NCBI GenBank assembly: GCA_964465015.1
Contig: CAYXHP010000072.1
Coordinates: forward strand, 1-64,000
Direction of reading: 5' to 3'
DNA length: 64,000 bases
Origin: Humimonas sp964465015
GTDB lineage: Bacteria; Gemmatimonadota; Gemmatimonadetes; Palauibacterales; Palauibacteraceae
Shown piece by piece: positions 23,184-31,834 of the stretch. Within the stretch, counting starts at the first letter, position 1. Every line of letters begins with the position of its first letter. The notes under the pieces are model-generated. The model worked only from the letters and a program-made list of their open reading frames with translations, searched no databases and was not told the origin of the DNA. Both the position numbers and the translations under genes were made by a program.

Positions 23184-24256
23184 ACGAACAGCCGGCCACG
23201 CTCCGGATCGAGATCGACCTGGCCATGGATCCGGGCGAGGCGTTCGCCCGCGTGGTCGAGGAGATCCGGTTCGGGCTCGACCGCCGGGGCCTTCGTTTCA
23301 GCGCCGGTCCGGACGGAGGACTGCTCGAGCGAGGCCGGCCCGTGGCCCGGGTCGTCGAGTGGGAGGCGGGCCGGAAAGCCGTCGTGGACTGGCATCCCGA
23401 GAGCTGGAATCCGGAGACCTCGACCCGGCTCGAGATCCGGGCCGAACCGGTGGCCCCGGGCGCCCGGGTCACGATCGAGCAACGGGGATGGGAAGTCGTG
23501 GTCGGCGGCTCGGAGGAGCTGACCGGCTGGTTCGGCGGTGAGCTCGCGGCGCGGTTCCTCTTCGCGATGGCGCCGGGCGCCGTGGGCGATTGGCTCACCG
23601 ACCGCCAGGCCCGCCGGCCCACCGGTCCGCAGTCGGCCGAGGTGTACCGAGACCCCCTGTACCACTACCCGGGCTTTCACGTCCTCCTGGACGAGCTCGA
23701 CCTCCGGCCCGGAGACCGGCTCCTCGAGGTAGCCTGCGGCGGCGGCGCGTTCATGCGCATGGCCCTGGAAAGCGGCTGCCGGGCCGCGGCGATCGACTTC
23801 AGCCCGGAGATGGTCCGGGTGGCCCGGGATCTCAACCGCGAGGCGATCGCCCACGGCCGGCTGGAGATCGCGCGGGCGGACGCCGCCGCCCTCCCGTTCG
23901 CGGACGAGACGTTCACCTGCGCGACCATGGCCGGAGCGCTGGGCTTCCTGGAGGACCCGGTCGCCGCCCTGACCGAGATCCGGCGCGTCCTCGCCCCCGG
24001 CGGGCGGGCCGTCATCATGGGCACCGACCCCGAGCTCCGGGGGACACCGGCCGCTCCGGAGCCGATGGCCTCGAGGCTGACGTTCTACGACGAGGAGGGG
24101 CTCGAGGAGCTCGGCCGTGCCGCCGGATTCGCCGGGGTCTCCGCCGTGCGCCGGAGCCTGGACGAGCACGCCCGGACCGTCGGAATCCCCGAGGAGCACC
24201 TCGTCCTGTTCGACTCGGTCCCATCGCGCTTCCTCCTCCTGCGGAAGGACGCGTAG
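23180..24256 (+). CDS. SRPBCC-like domain fused to a SAM-dependent methyltransferase
   Basis: The 358-residue protein has two parts. Residues 1-145 look like an SRPBCC/AHSA1-type domain (DPGEAFARVVEEIRFGL, VVDWHPESWNPETSTRLEI, RVTIEQRGWEV, then ELAARFLFAMAPGAVGDWL). Residues 150-355 are a class I methyltransferase with motif I LLEVACGGGAF (182-190), the acidic residue in AIDFSPEMV, and ADAAALPFADETF. SRPBCC domains bind hydrophobic ligands, so the fusion suggests a methyltransferase with a built-in ligand pocket. The start is TTG, overlapping the preceding stop (TTGA), so it is coupled to the amidotransferase-like gene. Confidence 0.8.
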   Translation: MNEQPATLRIEIDLAMDPGEAFARVVEEIRFGLDRRGLRFSAGPDGGLLERGRPVARVVEWEAGRKAVVDWHPESWNPETSTRLEIRAEPVAPGARVTIEQRGWEVVVGGSEELTGWFGGELAARFLFAMAPGAVGDWLTDRQARRPTGPQSAEVYRDPLYHYPGFHVLLDELDLRPGDRLLEVACGGGAFMRMALESGCRAAAIDFSPEMVRVARDLNREAIAHGRLEIARADAAALPFADETFTCATMAGALGFLEDPVAALTEIRRVLAPGGRAVIMGTDPELRGTPAAPEPMASRLTFYDEEGLEELGRAAGFAGVSAVRRSLDEHARTVGIPEEHLVLFDSVPSRFLLLRKDA

Positions 24257-24366
24257 ACGGGCCGGCGGCGAGGCACGGGACGCACCGCCCGGGGATTGAC
24301 ACACCCGCACCGCGGGTCGAGGGTGAGATGTCTCCCCTCTGCCTCCCGCTTCAGGAGGAACCCACC

Positions 24367-24616
24367 GTGAGACGGACTCTGAGCGCCATCTCACTGACCC
24401 CGCTCCTCGCCGCGCTGGCCACGCTGGACGCAGCGCGGCAAGCACCAGAATCCTTTCCAGGGCGTGCCCGCCACCGGCAAGGACATCACCATCCACGGAA
24501 TCATCATCACGCGGTTCGAGAACGGCCGTGCCGTCGAGGAATGGGAGGAGGCGGACATGGTCGGCCTGATGCGGCAGCTGGGCGTGGCGGCTCCGCCGGG
24601 ACCGGCCGACGGTTGA
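24367..24616 (+). pseudogene. Remnant of an exported SnoaL-like ester cyclase
   Basis: A GTG at 24367 opens a signal-peptide-like start (LSAISLTPLLAALATLDAA). Within about 35 codons the reading frame switches. In a different frame, 24470-24616 reads as the end of a SnoaL-like protein: HQNPFQGVPATGKDITIHGI, FENGRAVEEWEEADMVGLMR and a TGA stop. The whole N-terminal fold (about 80 residues) is missing. A deletion that joined the signal sequence to the C-terminus out of frame explains this best. A sequencing error alone would not, because the middle of the domain is absent. Confidence 0.65.
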
Positions 24617-24766
24617 GAGTGGACCGAGCCCGGAATCCGGCCCGGTGACGCGCCGACGACTACTTTCGTCAACGAAATGGACTCCCGGGGTGTAGTCACT
24701 ACGGGGAGATGCTCTCGCGACTTCGCCGTCTGGAGCGATCTCCACCCTGCAACGCGGGGAGGGAAC

Positions 24767-25537
24767 ATGAAGCAGAGCCTCGTCATTTCCGTCATGGCGC
24801 TCGCTATCGCGACGCCGCTCTCGGCCCAGAGTCGTCACCGGCCGGCGCAGCATCGGGAGAACCACCGGCGGGAAGCGCGTCGGGCGACGCCCCACCGCCA
24901 GCAAGCTCGCCCGGCGAGGCCCCACCGCCAGCAAGTCCGCCCGGCGAGGCCCCACCGCCAGCTAGTCCGCCCGGCTCCCGACCGGCACGCGCCGCCCGTC
25001 CGGGTGACGCCTCGCGCACGCGACCGCGTGGTGCTCGGCAACCGTGGACACGGCTCGCAGGGGTCGGATCGGTCGTGGAACCGCGATCGCCAGCGCGAGC
25101 GGGACTGGAGCCGGAATCGCGACGCGGACGGCGGCCGCTACCGGGATCGCGGCGGCGAGCGGGACTGGAGCCGCGACCGCGACTGGAACCGCGAACGGGA
25201 CCGGAGCTGGAGCCGCGATCGTGACCGGACTCGATGGGTGGAAGGCCGCGGCCACGACCGCTATTACCTGGCGCGCCCGTGGGAGCACGGCCGGTTCCGA
25301 TACCTCGGACCGCGCTACCGCTACTCGATCGTGCACTTCGAGCTCGGCGCCCGGCGCCTGTGGCTGCCGGGAGGCTTCCTGTTCGAGATCGCGGCCTGGG
25401 ACTGGCCTTACGCGAGCCGGTGGTGCTGGACGTGCGACGAGTTCGCCGTCTACCTCGATCCGGGACACCCCGGGTGGTACTTCCTGTATGACGCCCGCCT
25501 GGGCGAGCGGGTGCACGTGCGCTTCCTCGGCGGGTGA
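24767..25537 (+). CDS. Exported Arg-rich repeat protein with RcnB-like end
   Basis: The 256-residue protein has a signal peptide (KQSLVISVMALAIATPLSAQ). Next comes a 10-residue tandem repeat of the type PHRQQARPAR (about 40-75, encoded by 30-base DNA repeats). A long Arg/Asp/Trp-rich tract follows (RDRERDWSRD-like units, about 100-160). The folded end (about 165-256) includes FRYLGPRYRYSIVHFEL, LWLPGGFLFEIAAWDWPYA and WCWTCDEFAVYLDPGHPGW. That end resembles periplasmic RcnB-like or YXWGXW-type domains, but I do not claim a family. GGGAGGGAAC precedes the ATG. Its stop overlaps the next gene (GTGA). Confidence 0.7.
   Translation: MKQSLVISVMALAIATPLSAQSRHRPAQHRENHRREARRATPHRQQARPARPHRQQVRPARPHRQLVRPAPDRHAPPVRVTPRARDRVVLGNRGHGSQGSDRSWNRDRQRERDWSRNRDADGGRYRDRGGERDWSRDRDWNRERDRSWSRDRDRTRWVEGRGHDRYYLARPWEHGRFRYLGPRYRYSIVHFELGARRLWLPGGFLFEIAAWDWPYASRWCWTCDEFAVYLDPGHPGWYFLYDARLGERVHVRFLGG
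24891..24980 (+). repeat. Three tandem 30-base repeats inside a coding sequence
   Basis: The unit begins CCCCACCGCCAGCAAG and ends CCCGGCGAGG; it occurs at 24891-24920 and 24921-24950, and a third copy at 24951-24980 has diverged in its last bases. The unit is in frame (10 codons) and adds PHRQQARPAR-like peptides to the exported protein. Copy number could vary between strains by slippage. Confidence 0.85.
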
Positions 25538-25770
25538 CGCTTCGACTGGGTGAGGCCCGCCGCGCCGAGCTGGTCGCGCGACTCCAGGGCTACTACCTGA
25601 GCGAGTTCGACGAGAAGCTGAGCGCCTTCCGGGCGGCTCAGCTCCTCGACTTCATGCTCGGCGCGCTGGGACCACCGGTCTACAACCAGGGCGTGCAGGA
25701 CGCCCGCGGCTTCATGCTCCGCAAGCTGGACGACCTGGACGGGGAGGTGTACGCGCCCGACGTCGGATGA
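25534..25770 (+). CDS. DUF2164 family protein
   Basis: The 78-residue cytoplasmic protein matches the DUF2164 pattern: RRAELVARLQGYYLSEFDEKL, AAQLLDFMLGALGPPVYNQG and DARGFMLRKLDDLDGEVY, each cited as part of one continuous domain. The family is widespread and of unknown function. The GTG start overlaps the previous stop (GTGA). It is followed by a 138-base gap and a convergent gene. Confidence 0.82.
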   Translation: MTLRLGEARRAELVARLQGYYLSEFDEKLSAFRAAQLLDFMLGALGPPVYNQGVQDARGFMLRKLDDLDGEVYAPDVG

Positions 25771-25908
25771 GGGCCGCGCTCCAGGTGGCGCAGAGTAGGC
25801 GCTTACGGCCCGCCAGCTCCGACCGGCGACCCGTGGTGGCCGTTGGTGCCCGCGCCGCTGGAGTTCCGGGTCGGGGACCGACTGGCCGTGCCGTTCCATC
25901 CGGACAGG

Positions 25909-27783
25909 TCAGCGCGCCGGTGGAGACGCCCCTTCCGCCACGGGCTCGAGCAGCCAGAACTGGGTAGAGTAGGACACCACGGTGAAGGCGATGGCGCGGC
26001 CGTCGGGCGAGACGGCCGGCTGCGTCTTGTCGCTGGGATCGGTGGTCACCTGCGTGACCGCACCGCCTTGGGCCGGAACCCGGAAGACCTGGAAGTGCCC
26101 GTCGTCCGCCTGCTGGATGAAGGCCACCCAGCGGAAGTCCGGCGCCGCCCCGATGCCCGAGAACAGCTGCTCGCTCCTGAAGCGGTGGACCAGGCGTGGA
26201 GAGCCCCCGCCCCGCGCCACGACGTAGATCGCACGGCGGTTCAGCCCCTCGGCGGCGTCGAACACCAGGCTGTCGGATCCCCCGGCCCACTGCACCTGGT
26301 CCACCTGTCCGCCCAGTCCCTCGATCGTCACGCGGCGGGCCTTCCTCGTCACCTGCCCCGTGGCTGGATCGATCCCCAGCACGAAGGCGACCCCGCGCCA
26401 GCGGCCGTCCTCTCGCACCTCCGTCCCGTACGTGATCCAGCGCCCATCGGGCGACCAGCGAGGCCAGCCCGTCTCGTGGCCCCCTCGCGTGATCGGCCAG
26501 GCCGCTTTCGACCCATCGGCCGGCTTCAGCCACACGTCGTCGAGGCCATCGGCGTGGGAGTGCAGGACGATCCACCGGCCGTCGGGCGACCAGTCCAGGC
26601 TCTGGTCTTCGGCCGGCGAGGCTCGGACCACGGCATCGGGTCGGTCGGCGGGCGCCGCACGGACTACCCGCACCGTGCCCAGGTCCTGCGCGATGTCCGG
26701 GTACCCGAAGTCGTCGACCTTCCGTCGCCAGGTGCCGAAGGTGAAGGCGACCGTCGACCCGTCGGGGCTCCAGGAGGGCGTCTCCGACTGGAACTCGGTG
26801 AGCTGACGTGGCACACCGCCGGTCGCCGACACGACCGAGAGGGTCACCCGGTAGTCCTGGACGCCGAACAGGACGCGGCCGTCGCGCGTCACCGAGGGCA
26901 TGTAGCTGTCCCTCGCGAAGCGGGTGAGGACCCGTGAAGGGCCGCCGGCTGCCGGCCGAGCCCGGAGATCCAGCGTGCCCCGATCGTTGGGGGATCCGTA
27001 GTAGAGCGTGCGGCCGTCGGGGGAGAAGGCGAGCGGGCCGTAGGCGGGCTCGTCTCCCGGGCCCGGATCGGAGCCGCACGGTCGGCTGATGCGCGGCGTC
27101 CCATCCTCCACGGCAAGGCACGTCACGGCGCCGCCGCCCGGGGACCACGCCGGGTAGGAGAGCGCCGTCGGGGCCGGCCTCAGCCGGCCCGCGGAGGCGT
27201 CGGAGGCCGCGATCCACAGGGCGGAGCCGTCCTTCCAGGGCAGTGTGCCCGCCACCTTGGATCCATCGGACGACCACGCCAGGCCCTCGGCCAGGTCCGG
27301 ATCCACCCGCACGGTGTCACCCTCCGGCGTCACGGCCGGGACGGGACCGCTCCACAGCCGGGCGCGCGCTCCGCTCGGGACGGCGAAGCTCCACCACGCC
27401 CATCGCCCCCGACCGTCCATCTCCCGCGCGACCACGCGCCGAGCATCCGGGAGCCAGGCGATGAAAGGGATGCGCCGCGCCGCCGGGCCGAGGGTCGTGA
27501 CCGGACCGCTGGCCGCGCGCACCAGGAGCAGGTGGTCTCCCGACGTGTAGGCGAGCCACTCGCCGTCCGGGGAGATGGCGCCGATCGGATCCCGGTAGCC
27601 CACCGGACCCATCTGGCGCGCGACGGCGACCAGGCGCAGGCCCGCGGCCGCCGGGAGCCCGTCACCACCCTCCTGCGCCGCCGCCGAACGCGGGACGGCC
27701 GGGGCGATGGCCGCCGCCACGGTGACGATGGCCAGTGCGATGGTGCCGAGGGGGGTCGTCCAGCCACGCATGGTCGGCACCAT
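25909..27783 (-). CDS. Exported TolB/PD40-type beta-propeller protein
   Basis: The 624-residue protein has a signal peptide (IALAIVTVAAAIAPAVP). It is followed by PD40/WD40-like blades with repeated SPDGxxxAY, WSPDGRWIVL and FSPDGRTLYY motifs (at least six: near residues 70, 170, 260, 335, 395 and 430). These are typical of TolB-like propellers, which usually bind peptides or other proteins in the periplasm. No peptidase or kinase domain is fused to it, and the length suggests two propellers. Starts at 27783 or 27771 (ATG) are both possible. It stands alone on the minus strand, and partners are not evident. Confidence 0.82.
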   Translation of the reverse strand: MVPTMRGWTTPLGTIALAIVTVAAAIAPAVPRSAAAQEGGDGLPAAAGLRLVAVARQMGPVGYRDPIGAISPDGEWLAYTSGDHLLLVRAASGPVTTLGPAARRIPFIAWLPDARRVVAREMDGRGRWAWWSFAVPSGARARLWSGPVPAVTPEGDTVRVDPDLAEGLAWSSDGSKVAGTLPWKDGSALWIAASDASAGRLRPAPTALSYPAWSPGGGAVTCLAVEDGTPRISRPCGSDPGPGDEPAYGPLAFSPDGRTLYYGSPNDRGTLDLRARPAAGGPSRVLTRFARDSYMPSVTRDGRVLFGVQDYRVTLSVVSATGGVPRQLTEFQSETPSWSPDGSTVAFTFGTWRRKVDDFGYPDIAQDLGTVRVVRAAPADRPDAVVRASPAEDQSLDWSPDGRWIVLHSHADGLDDVWLKPADGSKAAWPITRGGHETGWPRWSPDGRWITYGTEVREDGRWRGVAFVLGIDPATGQVTRKARRVTIEGLGGQVDQVQWAGGSDSLVFDAAEGLNRRAIYVVARGGGSPRLVHRFRSEQLFSGIGAAPDFRWVAFIQQADDGHFQVFRVPAQGGAVTQVTTDPSDKTQPAVSPDGRAIAFTVVSYSTQFWLLEPVAEGASPPAR

Positions 27784-27916
27784 AGGGGCGGCCTCCCTCC
27801 TCCGCCAGACGCCGGTCGGGCGCTACATTGGAAGAGCGACGCCGTGATCCTCGCCAGCTCCCGGCCGGAGGCGCGCGCCCGCGTCGTGGCCGTCGAGACC
27901 GGAACGGAGTCCCGCC

Positions 27917-28783
27917 ATGAGACGATTCCTGAGGCGGCACCCGATCACCTCGTTCGTGCTCCTCGCCGACGCCCTCTCGTGGGCCGCATGGCTCCCGCTC
28001 CTCGCGCGGGGGGCGGTCGTGAGACCCGGGAGCGCCGTCACGCACTTCCCCGGTCTGCTCGGTCCCGCGGCGGCCGCTTTGCTGGTGGTGGCCGCGGGGG
28101 AGGGCCGCGCGGGCCTCTCCGGCCTCGTGCGGCGCGTGACCGAGGTCACCGTGCCGCCGGCGCGCTTCCTCGCCTACGGCCTGAGTCCTCTGGCCTTCCT
28201 CGGCGCGGCGCTGGCGCTCGACGCGGTCACGGGGCGGCCGCTCCCGGCGGCACGCGATTTCGCGGTCTACTCCGGGCTCCCGGTCCTCCCGGTTCCCGTC
28301 GTTGCCCTCCTCGTCTTCGGATTCAACGGCCTGGGCGAGGAGACGGGCTGGCGGGGCTTCGCGCTCGGAGCCCTGCAGCAACGCTTCGGCGCCGTGAAGG
28401 GCACGCTCGTCCTCGCGCTCGCATGGGCCTCCTGGCACGCGCCGCTGTTCGGGATCGTCGAGACCTATCGGGTCATGGGGCCAGCCGCGCTCCTGGGCGG
28501 CTTCGGGCTCGGGATCTGTGCGGGGGCGGTGGTGCTGGCGCGCGTCGTGAACCGGACCGGGGGAAGCGTGCTGGCCGCGGCCCTGTGGCACACCACCTAC
28601 AACCTCACCTCGGCGACGGCGGCCGGCCGGGGGCTGGTGGCGGCCGTCACCACCACGTGCGTGATGGCGTGGGCCGCCGGGCTCCTGCTACTGGAGTGGA
28701 GGAGGCCGCTGGAACGGTCCCGGCTCGCGGTGCCCTCCACCGCCGTCCACACGGGCGGATCCGCCGCTCCCGGTGGCCCATGA
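27917..28783 (+). CDS. CPBP-family intramembrane metalloprotease
   Basis: The 288-residue membrane protein carries all three motifs of the CPBP (Abi/CaaX-like) family: EETGWR at 141-146, the histidine in WASWHAPLFG (His174), and HTTYN (His225, Asn229). Eight or so hydrophobic segments surround them. Bacterial members cleave or process membrane peptides and often belong to bacteriocin or signalling systems. No bacteriocin gene is adjacent, so the substrate is unknown. It lies 28784-28941 upstream of a small membrane-protein gene. Confidence 0.88.
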   Translation: MRRFLRRHPITSFVLLADALSWAAWLPLLARGAVVRPGSAVTHFPGLLGPAAAALLVVAAGEGRAGLSGLVRRVTEVTVPPARFLAYGLSPLAFLGAALALDAVTGRPLPAARDFAVYSGLPVLPVPVVALLVFGFNGLGEETGWRGFALGALQQRFGAVKGTLVLALAWASWHAPLFGIVETYRVMGPAALLGGFGLGICAGAVVLARVVNRTGGSVLAAALWHTTYNLTSATAAGRGLVAAVTTTCVMAWAAGLLLLEWRRPLERSRLAVPSTAVHTGGSAAPGGP

Positions 28784-28941
28784 GGACCGGGAGTGCCCGA
28801 TCGGAGACCCGGCCCCGGCGGTGGGCGCACGCCGGGCTCCGATGCGCTGGTGTGCGAACTTGGAGCGACGTCCGCCGCGACGTAACGTTGAGTGTCTTGC
28901 GCGACCCGATCGCAGGTGCCGCGCAGAACCCGGAGGTAGCC

Positions 28942-29253
28942 ATGCCTCGATCCCCGAAGGAGCTCCCGCGGCCACGCGCCGCTACGGCCGTGGCCGGCCT
29001 CTACCTGTTGGTGGCCCTGATCACGCTCCTCCTCCCGGTGTTCTCGGGCTCGACGCTTGTGGGCGTGTGGCCGATCCTCCTCGCGCTCCCGTGGAGCGCG
29101 TTCTTCCCGCTGGGCCTGGTGAATCACGCGGCTCCCGGAGTAGCCGGGGCGGCCCGATTCCTCATGCTTCTGGTGGCCATGCTGGCCAATGCCGCCCTGC
29201 TCTACCTGGGCATCCGGTGGGCCGGCCGGTGGTCCGCGGCCCGACGACGCTGA
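28942..29253 (+). CDS. Small integral membrane protein
   Basis: The 103-residue protein has three or four hydrophobic helices (about 14-36, 40-60 and 68-94, for example AVAGLYLLVALITLLLPVF) and basic ends. No family name could be assigned with confidence. CGGAGG lies 6-7 bases before the ATG, so the start is good. It overlaps the downstream zincin gene if that gene begins at 29229. Confidence 0.65.
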   Translation: MPRSPKELPRPRAATAVAGLYLLVALITLLLPVFSGSTLVGVWPILLALPWSAFFPLGLVNHAAPGVAGAARFLMLLVAMLANAALLYLGIRWAGRWSAARRR

Positions 29254-29843
29254 CCGCCCATCTCGACCGCCGCCGGGTCCGGCCGATCACCGTGCTGGGC
29301 CACGTCGGCGGTGCCTGGCTCAGGAGCCAGAGGGAGCGCTATCGCCCCGAGGGACGACCCCTGGCGGAGGACGAGGAGGCGCTCCTGGCGCCCCACTTCG
29401 GACGGTCCACGCTGAGCTCGGTCCGCATCGCGCTGGTCCCGGGCAGCGGCCGGCCACCGTTCTACCGGGAGACGACCCGCGTCGCGCTCGACCTCGCGGG
29501 CATGTCCGCGATCACGTTGGTGGACACGATCGTGGTGAATCGCCGATTCGTGGAGGAGCCGCTCCCCGGGGCGCTCCTGTTCCACGAGCTCGTGCACGTG
29601 GTCCAGTTCGAGGCGCTCGGGGCGGAGGAGTTCGCGCGCCGCTACGTCCTGGGCTGGCTCCGCGGCGGCCTGTCCTACTCGGCCATCCCGCTGGAGCGGG
29701 CGGCCTGCCGGCTCCAGGCCACCTTCCAGAACGGAACGCTCACCGGGCGCGTTGTGGGACCGATGGCCACCGACGGAACGGCTGATCTCGAGGTGCGAAC
29801 CGGCCGTGCGACGGAACGCCGGGGGACGGGAGGAGCCGGATGA
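29229..29843 (+). CDS. Zincin-like protein with HELVH motif
   Basis: The protein has 204 residues from the GTG at 29229 (184 from an alternative GTG at 29292). The zinc motif HELVH (119-123 by the longer start) lies in LLFHELVHVVQFEALGAEEF. It is followed by RYVLGWLRGGLSYSAIPLER, a pattern seen in compact gluzincin-like or DUF4157-like proteins. There is no signal peptide or membrane segment. The substrate is unknown, and I could not place the third zinc ligand with certainty. Its TGA overlaps the ATG of the kelch lipoprotein gene (ATGA). Confidence 0.65.
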   Translation: MVRGPTTLTAHLDRRRVRPITVLGHVGGAWLRSQRERYRPEGRPLAEDEEALLAPHFGRSTLSSVRIALVPGSGRPPFYRETTRVALDLAGMSAITLVDTIVVNRRFVEEPLPGALLFHELVHVVQFEALGAEEFARRYVLGWLRGGLSYSAIPLERAACRLQATFQNGTLTGRVVGPMATDGTADLEVRTGRATERRGTGGAG

Positions 29844-30988
29844 CCTCGCTCAGGATGGTCGCCACGGGGTGGGTCGCGATCGTCGCCCTGGCGGCGAATC
29901 CCGGCTGTGAGCCGGGACAGGGCGGAGCGGAGGCGTCTTGGTCCGGCACGCCGGCCGTCGACTACCGGGTCGTACGAGTCGCGCCCATGACCATCGACCG
30001 GGCCGCCCACCAGGCCACGCGCCTCCCGGATGGACGCGTCCTCGTCACCGGCGGCTGCTCCGGCGAGCACTGCGGCCGCATCCTGGCCTCGACGGAGCTG
30101 TACGATCCGGCCACCCGGTCCTTCCGGCCCGCGGCGCCGATGAGCATGCCGCGCGCCAGCCACGCGGCAGCGCTCCTCGCCGACGGCCGGGTGCTGGTCG
30201 CGGGGGGCTGGGACGGGAGCGGGCCGACGGCCACGGCCGAGGTCTACGACCCCCGGGCCGACCGCTGGGCGCGCGTGGGAGACCTGACGGTGCCACGCGC
30301 GAGCGGCATCGCGGTCCCGCTCGAGGACGGGCGGGTGCTGATGGTGGGAGGCGGCCAGGGAGGGAGCGTCGACCTGGCCTCCGTGGACGCCTTCGATCCA
30401 GCGACCGGGACCTTCTCGGCGGTCGGAAGCGCGGCGACCAACCACTACCTGGCCACGCGCCTCGCCGATGGCCGGGTGCTCCTCACGGGCGGTGACGGCG
30501 CGGACGGCTCGATCCTGGCCACCGCCGAGATCCTGGATCCGGCCACCGGCAGCTTCACGACCACCGGCTCCATGGCCACGGCCCGGGTCAAGCACGCCGC
30601 GGCGCTCCTCCCGGACGGCGAGGTGCTGGTGATCGGCGGGTCGGACCGGCGCGGCTACGCGGCGCGCTTCCCGAGCACGGAGCTCTACGACCCGGCGGCG
30701 GGTACCTTTTCGCCGGGGCCCGACCTCCGATGGGGTCGTCACAAGATCCGCGACGCCGTGGCCGTGCTCCCCTCGGGCGATGTCGTGGTCGCGGGAGGTG
30801 CGCGACGGCCGGAGGTCTTCGACCACGCGCGCCGCGTCTTCGTACCGGTAGAGGGGGAGATCGGCGGACCGCAGATGTTCGCCACCGCCACGGCGCTCCG
30901 CTCCGGAGAGGTGCTGGGCCTGGGCGGCTACGACGACCACACGCGGCCTTCATCGGCCGCGTGGCTGATCGTGCCGGCGGCGCCCTGA
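29840..30988 (+). CDS. Kelch-repeat lipoprotein
   Basis: The 382-residue exported protein has a lipobox-like start (AALAANPGC) and six or so kelch blades with repeated LPDGRVLVTGG, LADGRVLVAGG and LPDGEVLVIGG motifs, each followed by an ELYDPATxxF motif. Kelch propellers bind proteins or carbohydrates. The protein is likely displayed on the outer or inner membrane. The ATG overlaps the previous stop, and the 3' end overlaps the DUF3667 start by 28 bases. Confidence 0.85.
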   Translation: MTSLRMVATGWVAIVALAANPGCEPGQGGAEASWSGTPAVDYRVVRVAPMTIDRAAHQATRLPDGRVLVTGGCSGEHCGRILASTELYDPATRSFRPAAPMSMPRASHAAALLADGRVLVAGGWDGSGPTATAEVYDPRADRWARVGDLTVPRASGIAVPLEDGRVLMVGGGQGGSVDLASVDAFDPATGTFSAVGSAATNHYLATRLADGRVLLTGGDGADGSILATAEILDPATGSFTTTGSMATARVKHAAALLPDGEVLVIGGSDRRGYAARFPSTELYDPAAGTFSPGPDLRWGRHKIRDAVAVLPSGDVVVAGGARRPEVFDHARRVFVPVEGEIGGPQMFATATALRSGEVLGLGGYDDHTRPSSAAWLIVPAAP

Positions 30989-31791
30989 CCGAGCGCTGCG
31001 CCAACTGCGGCGAGGTCCTGGTCGGCCCGTTCTGCCACGAGTGCGGACAGGAGGCGGCGTGCCGGCCGGATTCCCTGCGGGACTTCCTCCGCCACGGCGT
31101 CTCCGGCCTCCTCCACGTGGACGGGATCACCCTCCGGAGCGTTCGAGATCTGCTGCTTCAGCCGGGAAAGCTCACGGCCGACTTCCTGGCCGGGCACCGC
31201 GTGCGCTACGTGCAGCCGGTGCAGCTCTACCTGCTGGCCGCCGCCCTCTTCTTCCTGCTCAACTCCTACCATCCGTTCCTCGTGGCGGACCTGGCCCATC
31301 GTCAGGTTCGGAGCTCCCTGGGGATCATGTCCACGGGCGGGCCGATCGAGCCGGAACAGCTCCGCCAGTTGGCGGCTCGCGGCATCTCGCCCGCCCTGTT
31401 CGCCGAGCGCTTCCGCAGGGCCGCCGGGGGACTCATGCCGCTCTTCCTGCTGGCCGCCGTGGTGCTGTTCGCGCTCGCCATCGCCGCCTTCCACCCCCGC
31501 TCTCCCCGTCCGCTCCTCGGCGCGGCGATCTTCGCGCTCCACTGGACGGCCTTCTATCTCCTCCTGATGATGGTCGAGCGCACGCCGGGCGGTCCCCCCG
31601 GCTCGAGGCCCCTGGTGAGCGGCCTCCTGTCGGCCGTGGCTCTGGTACACCTCGTGGCGGCGCTCCGGCGCGTGTACCATCAGGCGTGGGCGTGGACGGT
31701 GCTCAAGGGGCTCGGCCTGTTCTTCGTCTTCAACATCTTCCTCGCGGCGTGGGCGAGCGCGGTGATCCTGTACGCCTACCATTCCATCTGA
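30961..31791 (+). CDS. DUF3667 membrane protein with zinc ribbon
   Basis: The 276-residue protein begins with a zinc ribbon (CANCGEVLVGPFCHECGQ: two CxxC pairs). It continues with the DUF3667 core: LLLQPGKLTADFLAGHRVRY and QLYLLAAALFFLLN by position 54-87, and four or five transmembrane helices follow. The family is common in Bacteroidota and related phyla and has no known function. The GTG at 30961 is the last good start before the zinc ribbon. It overlaps the kelch gene, so both are likely co-transcribed. Confidence 0.75.
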   Translation: MADRAGGALTERCANCGEVLVGPFCHECGQEAACRPDSLRDFLRHGVSGLLHVDGITLRSVRDLLLQPGKLTADFLAGHRVRYVQPVQLYLLAAALFFLLNSYHPFLVADLAHRQVRSSLGIMSTGGPIEPEQLRQLAARGISPALFAERFRRAAGGLMPLFLLAAVVLFALAIAAFHPRSPRPLLGAAIFALHWTAFYLLLMMVERTPGGPPGSRPLVSGLLSAVALVHLVAALRRVYHQAWAWTVLKGLGLFFVFNIFLAAWASAVILYAYHSI

Positions 31792-31834
31792 GCCCAACCC
31801 CGACCGCAGCCGGAGTCGGAACCATGATAGAGTC

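Noticed and set aside
24891..24980. A CRISPR array.
   Set aside because: The units are directly adjacent without spacers, are in frame and encode a peptide repeat.
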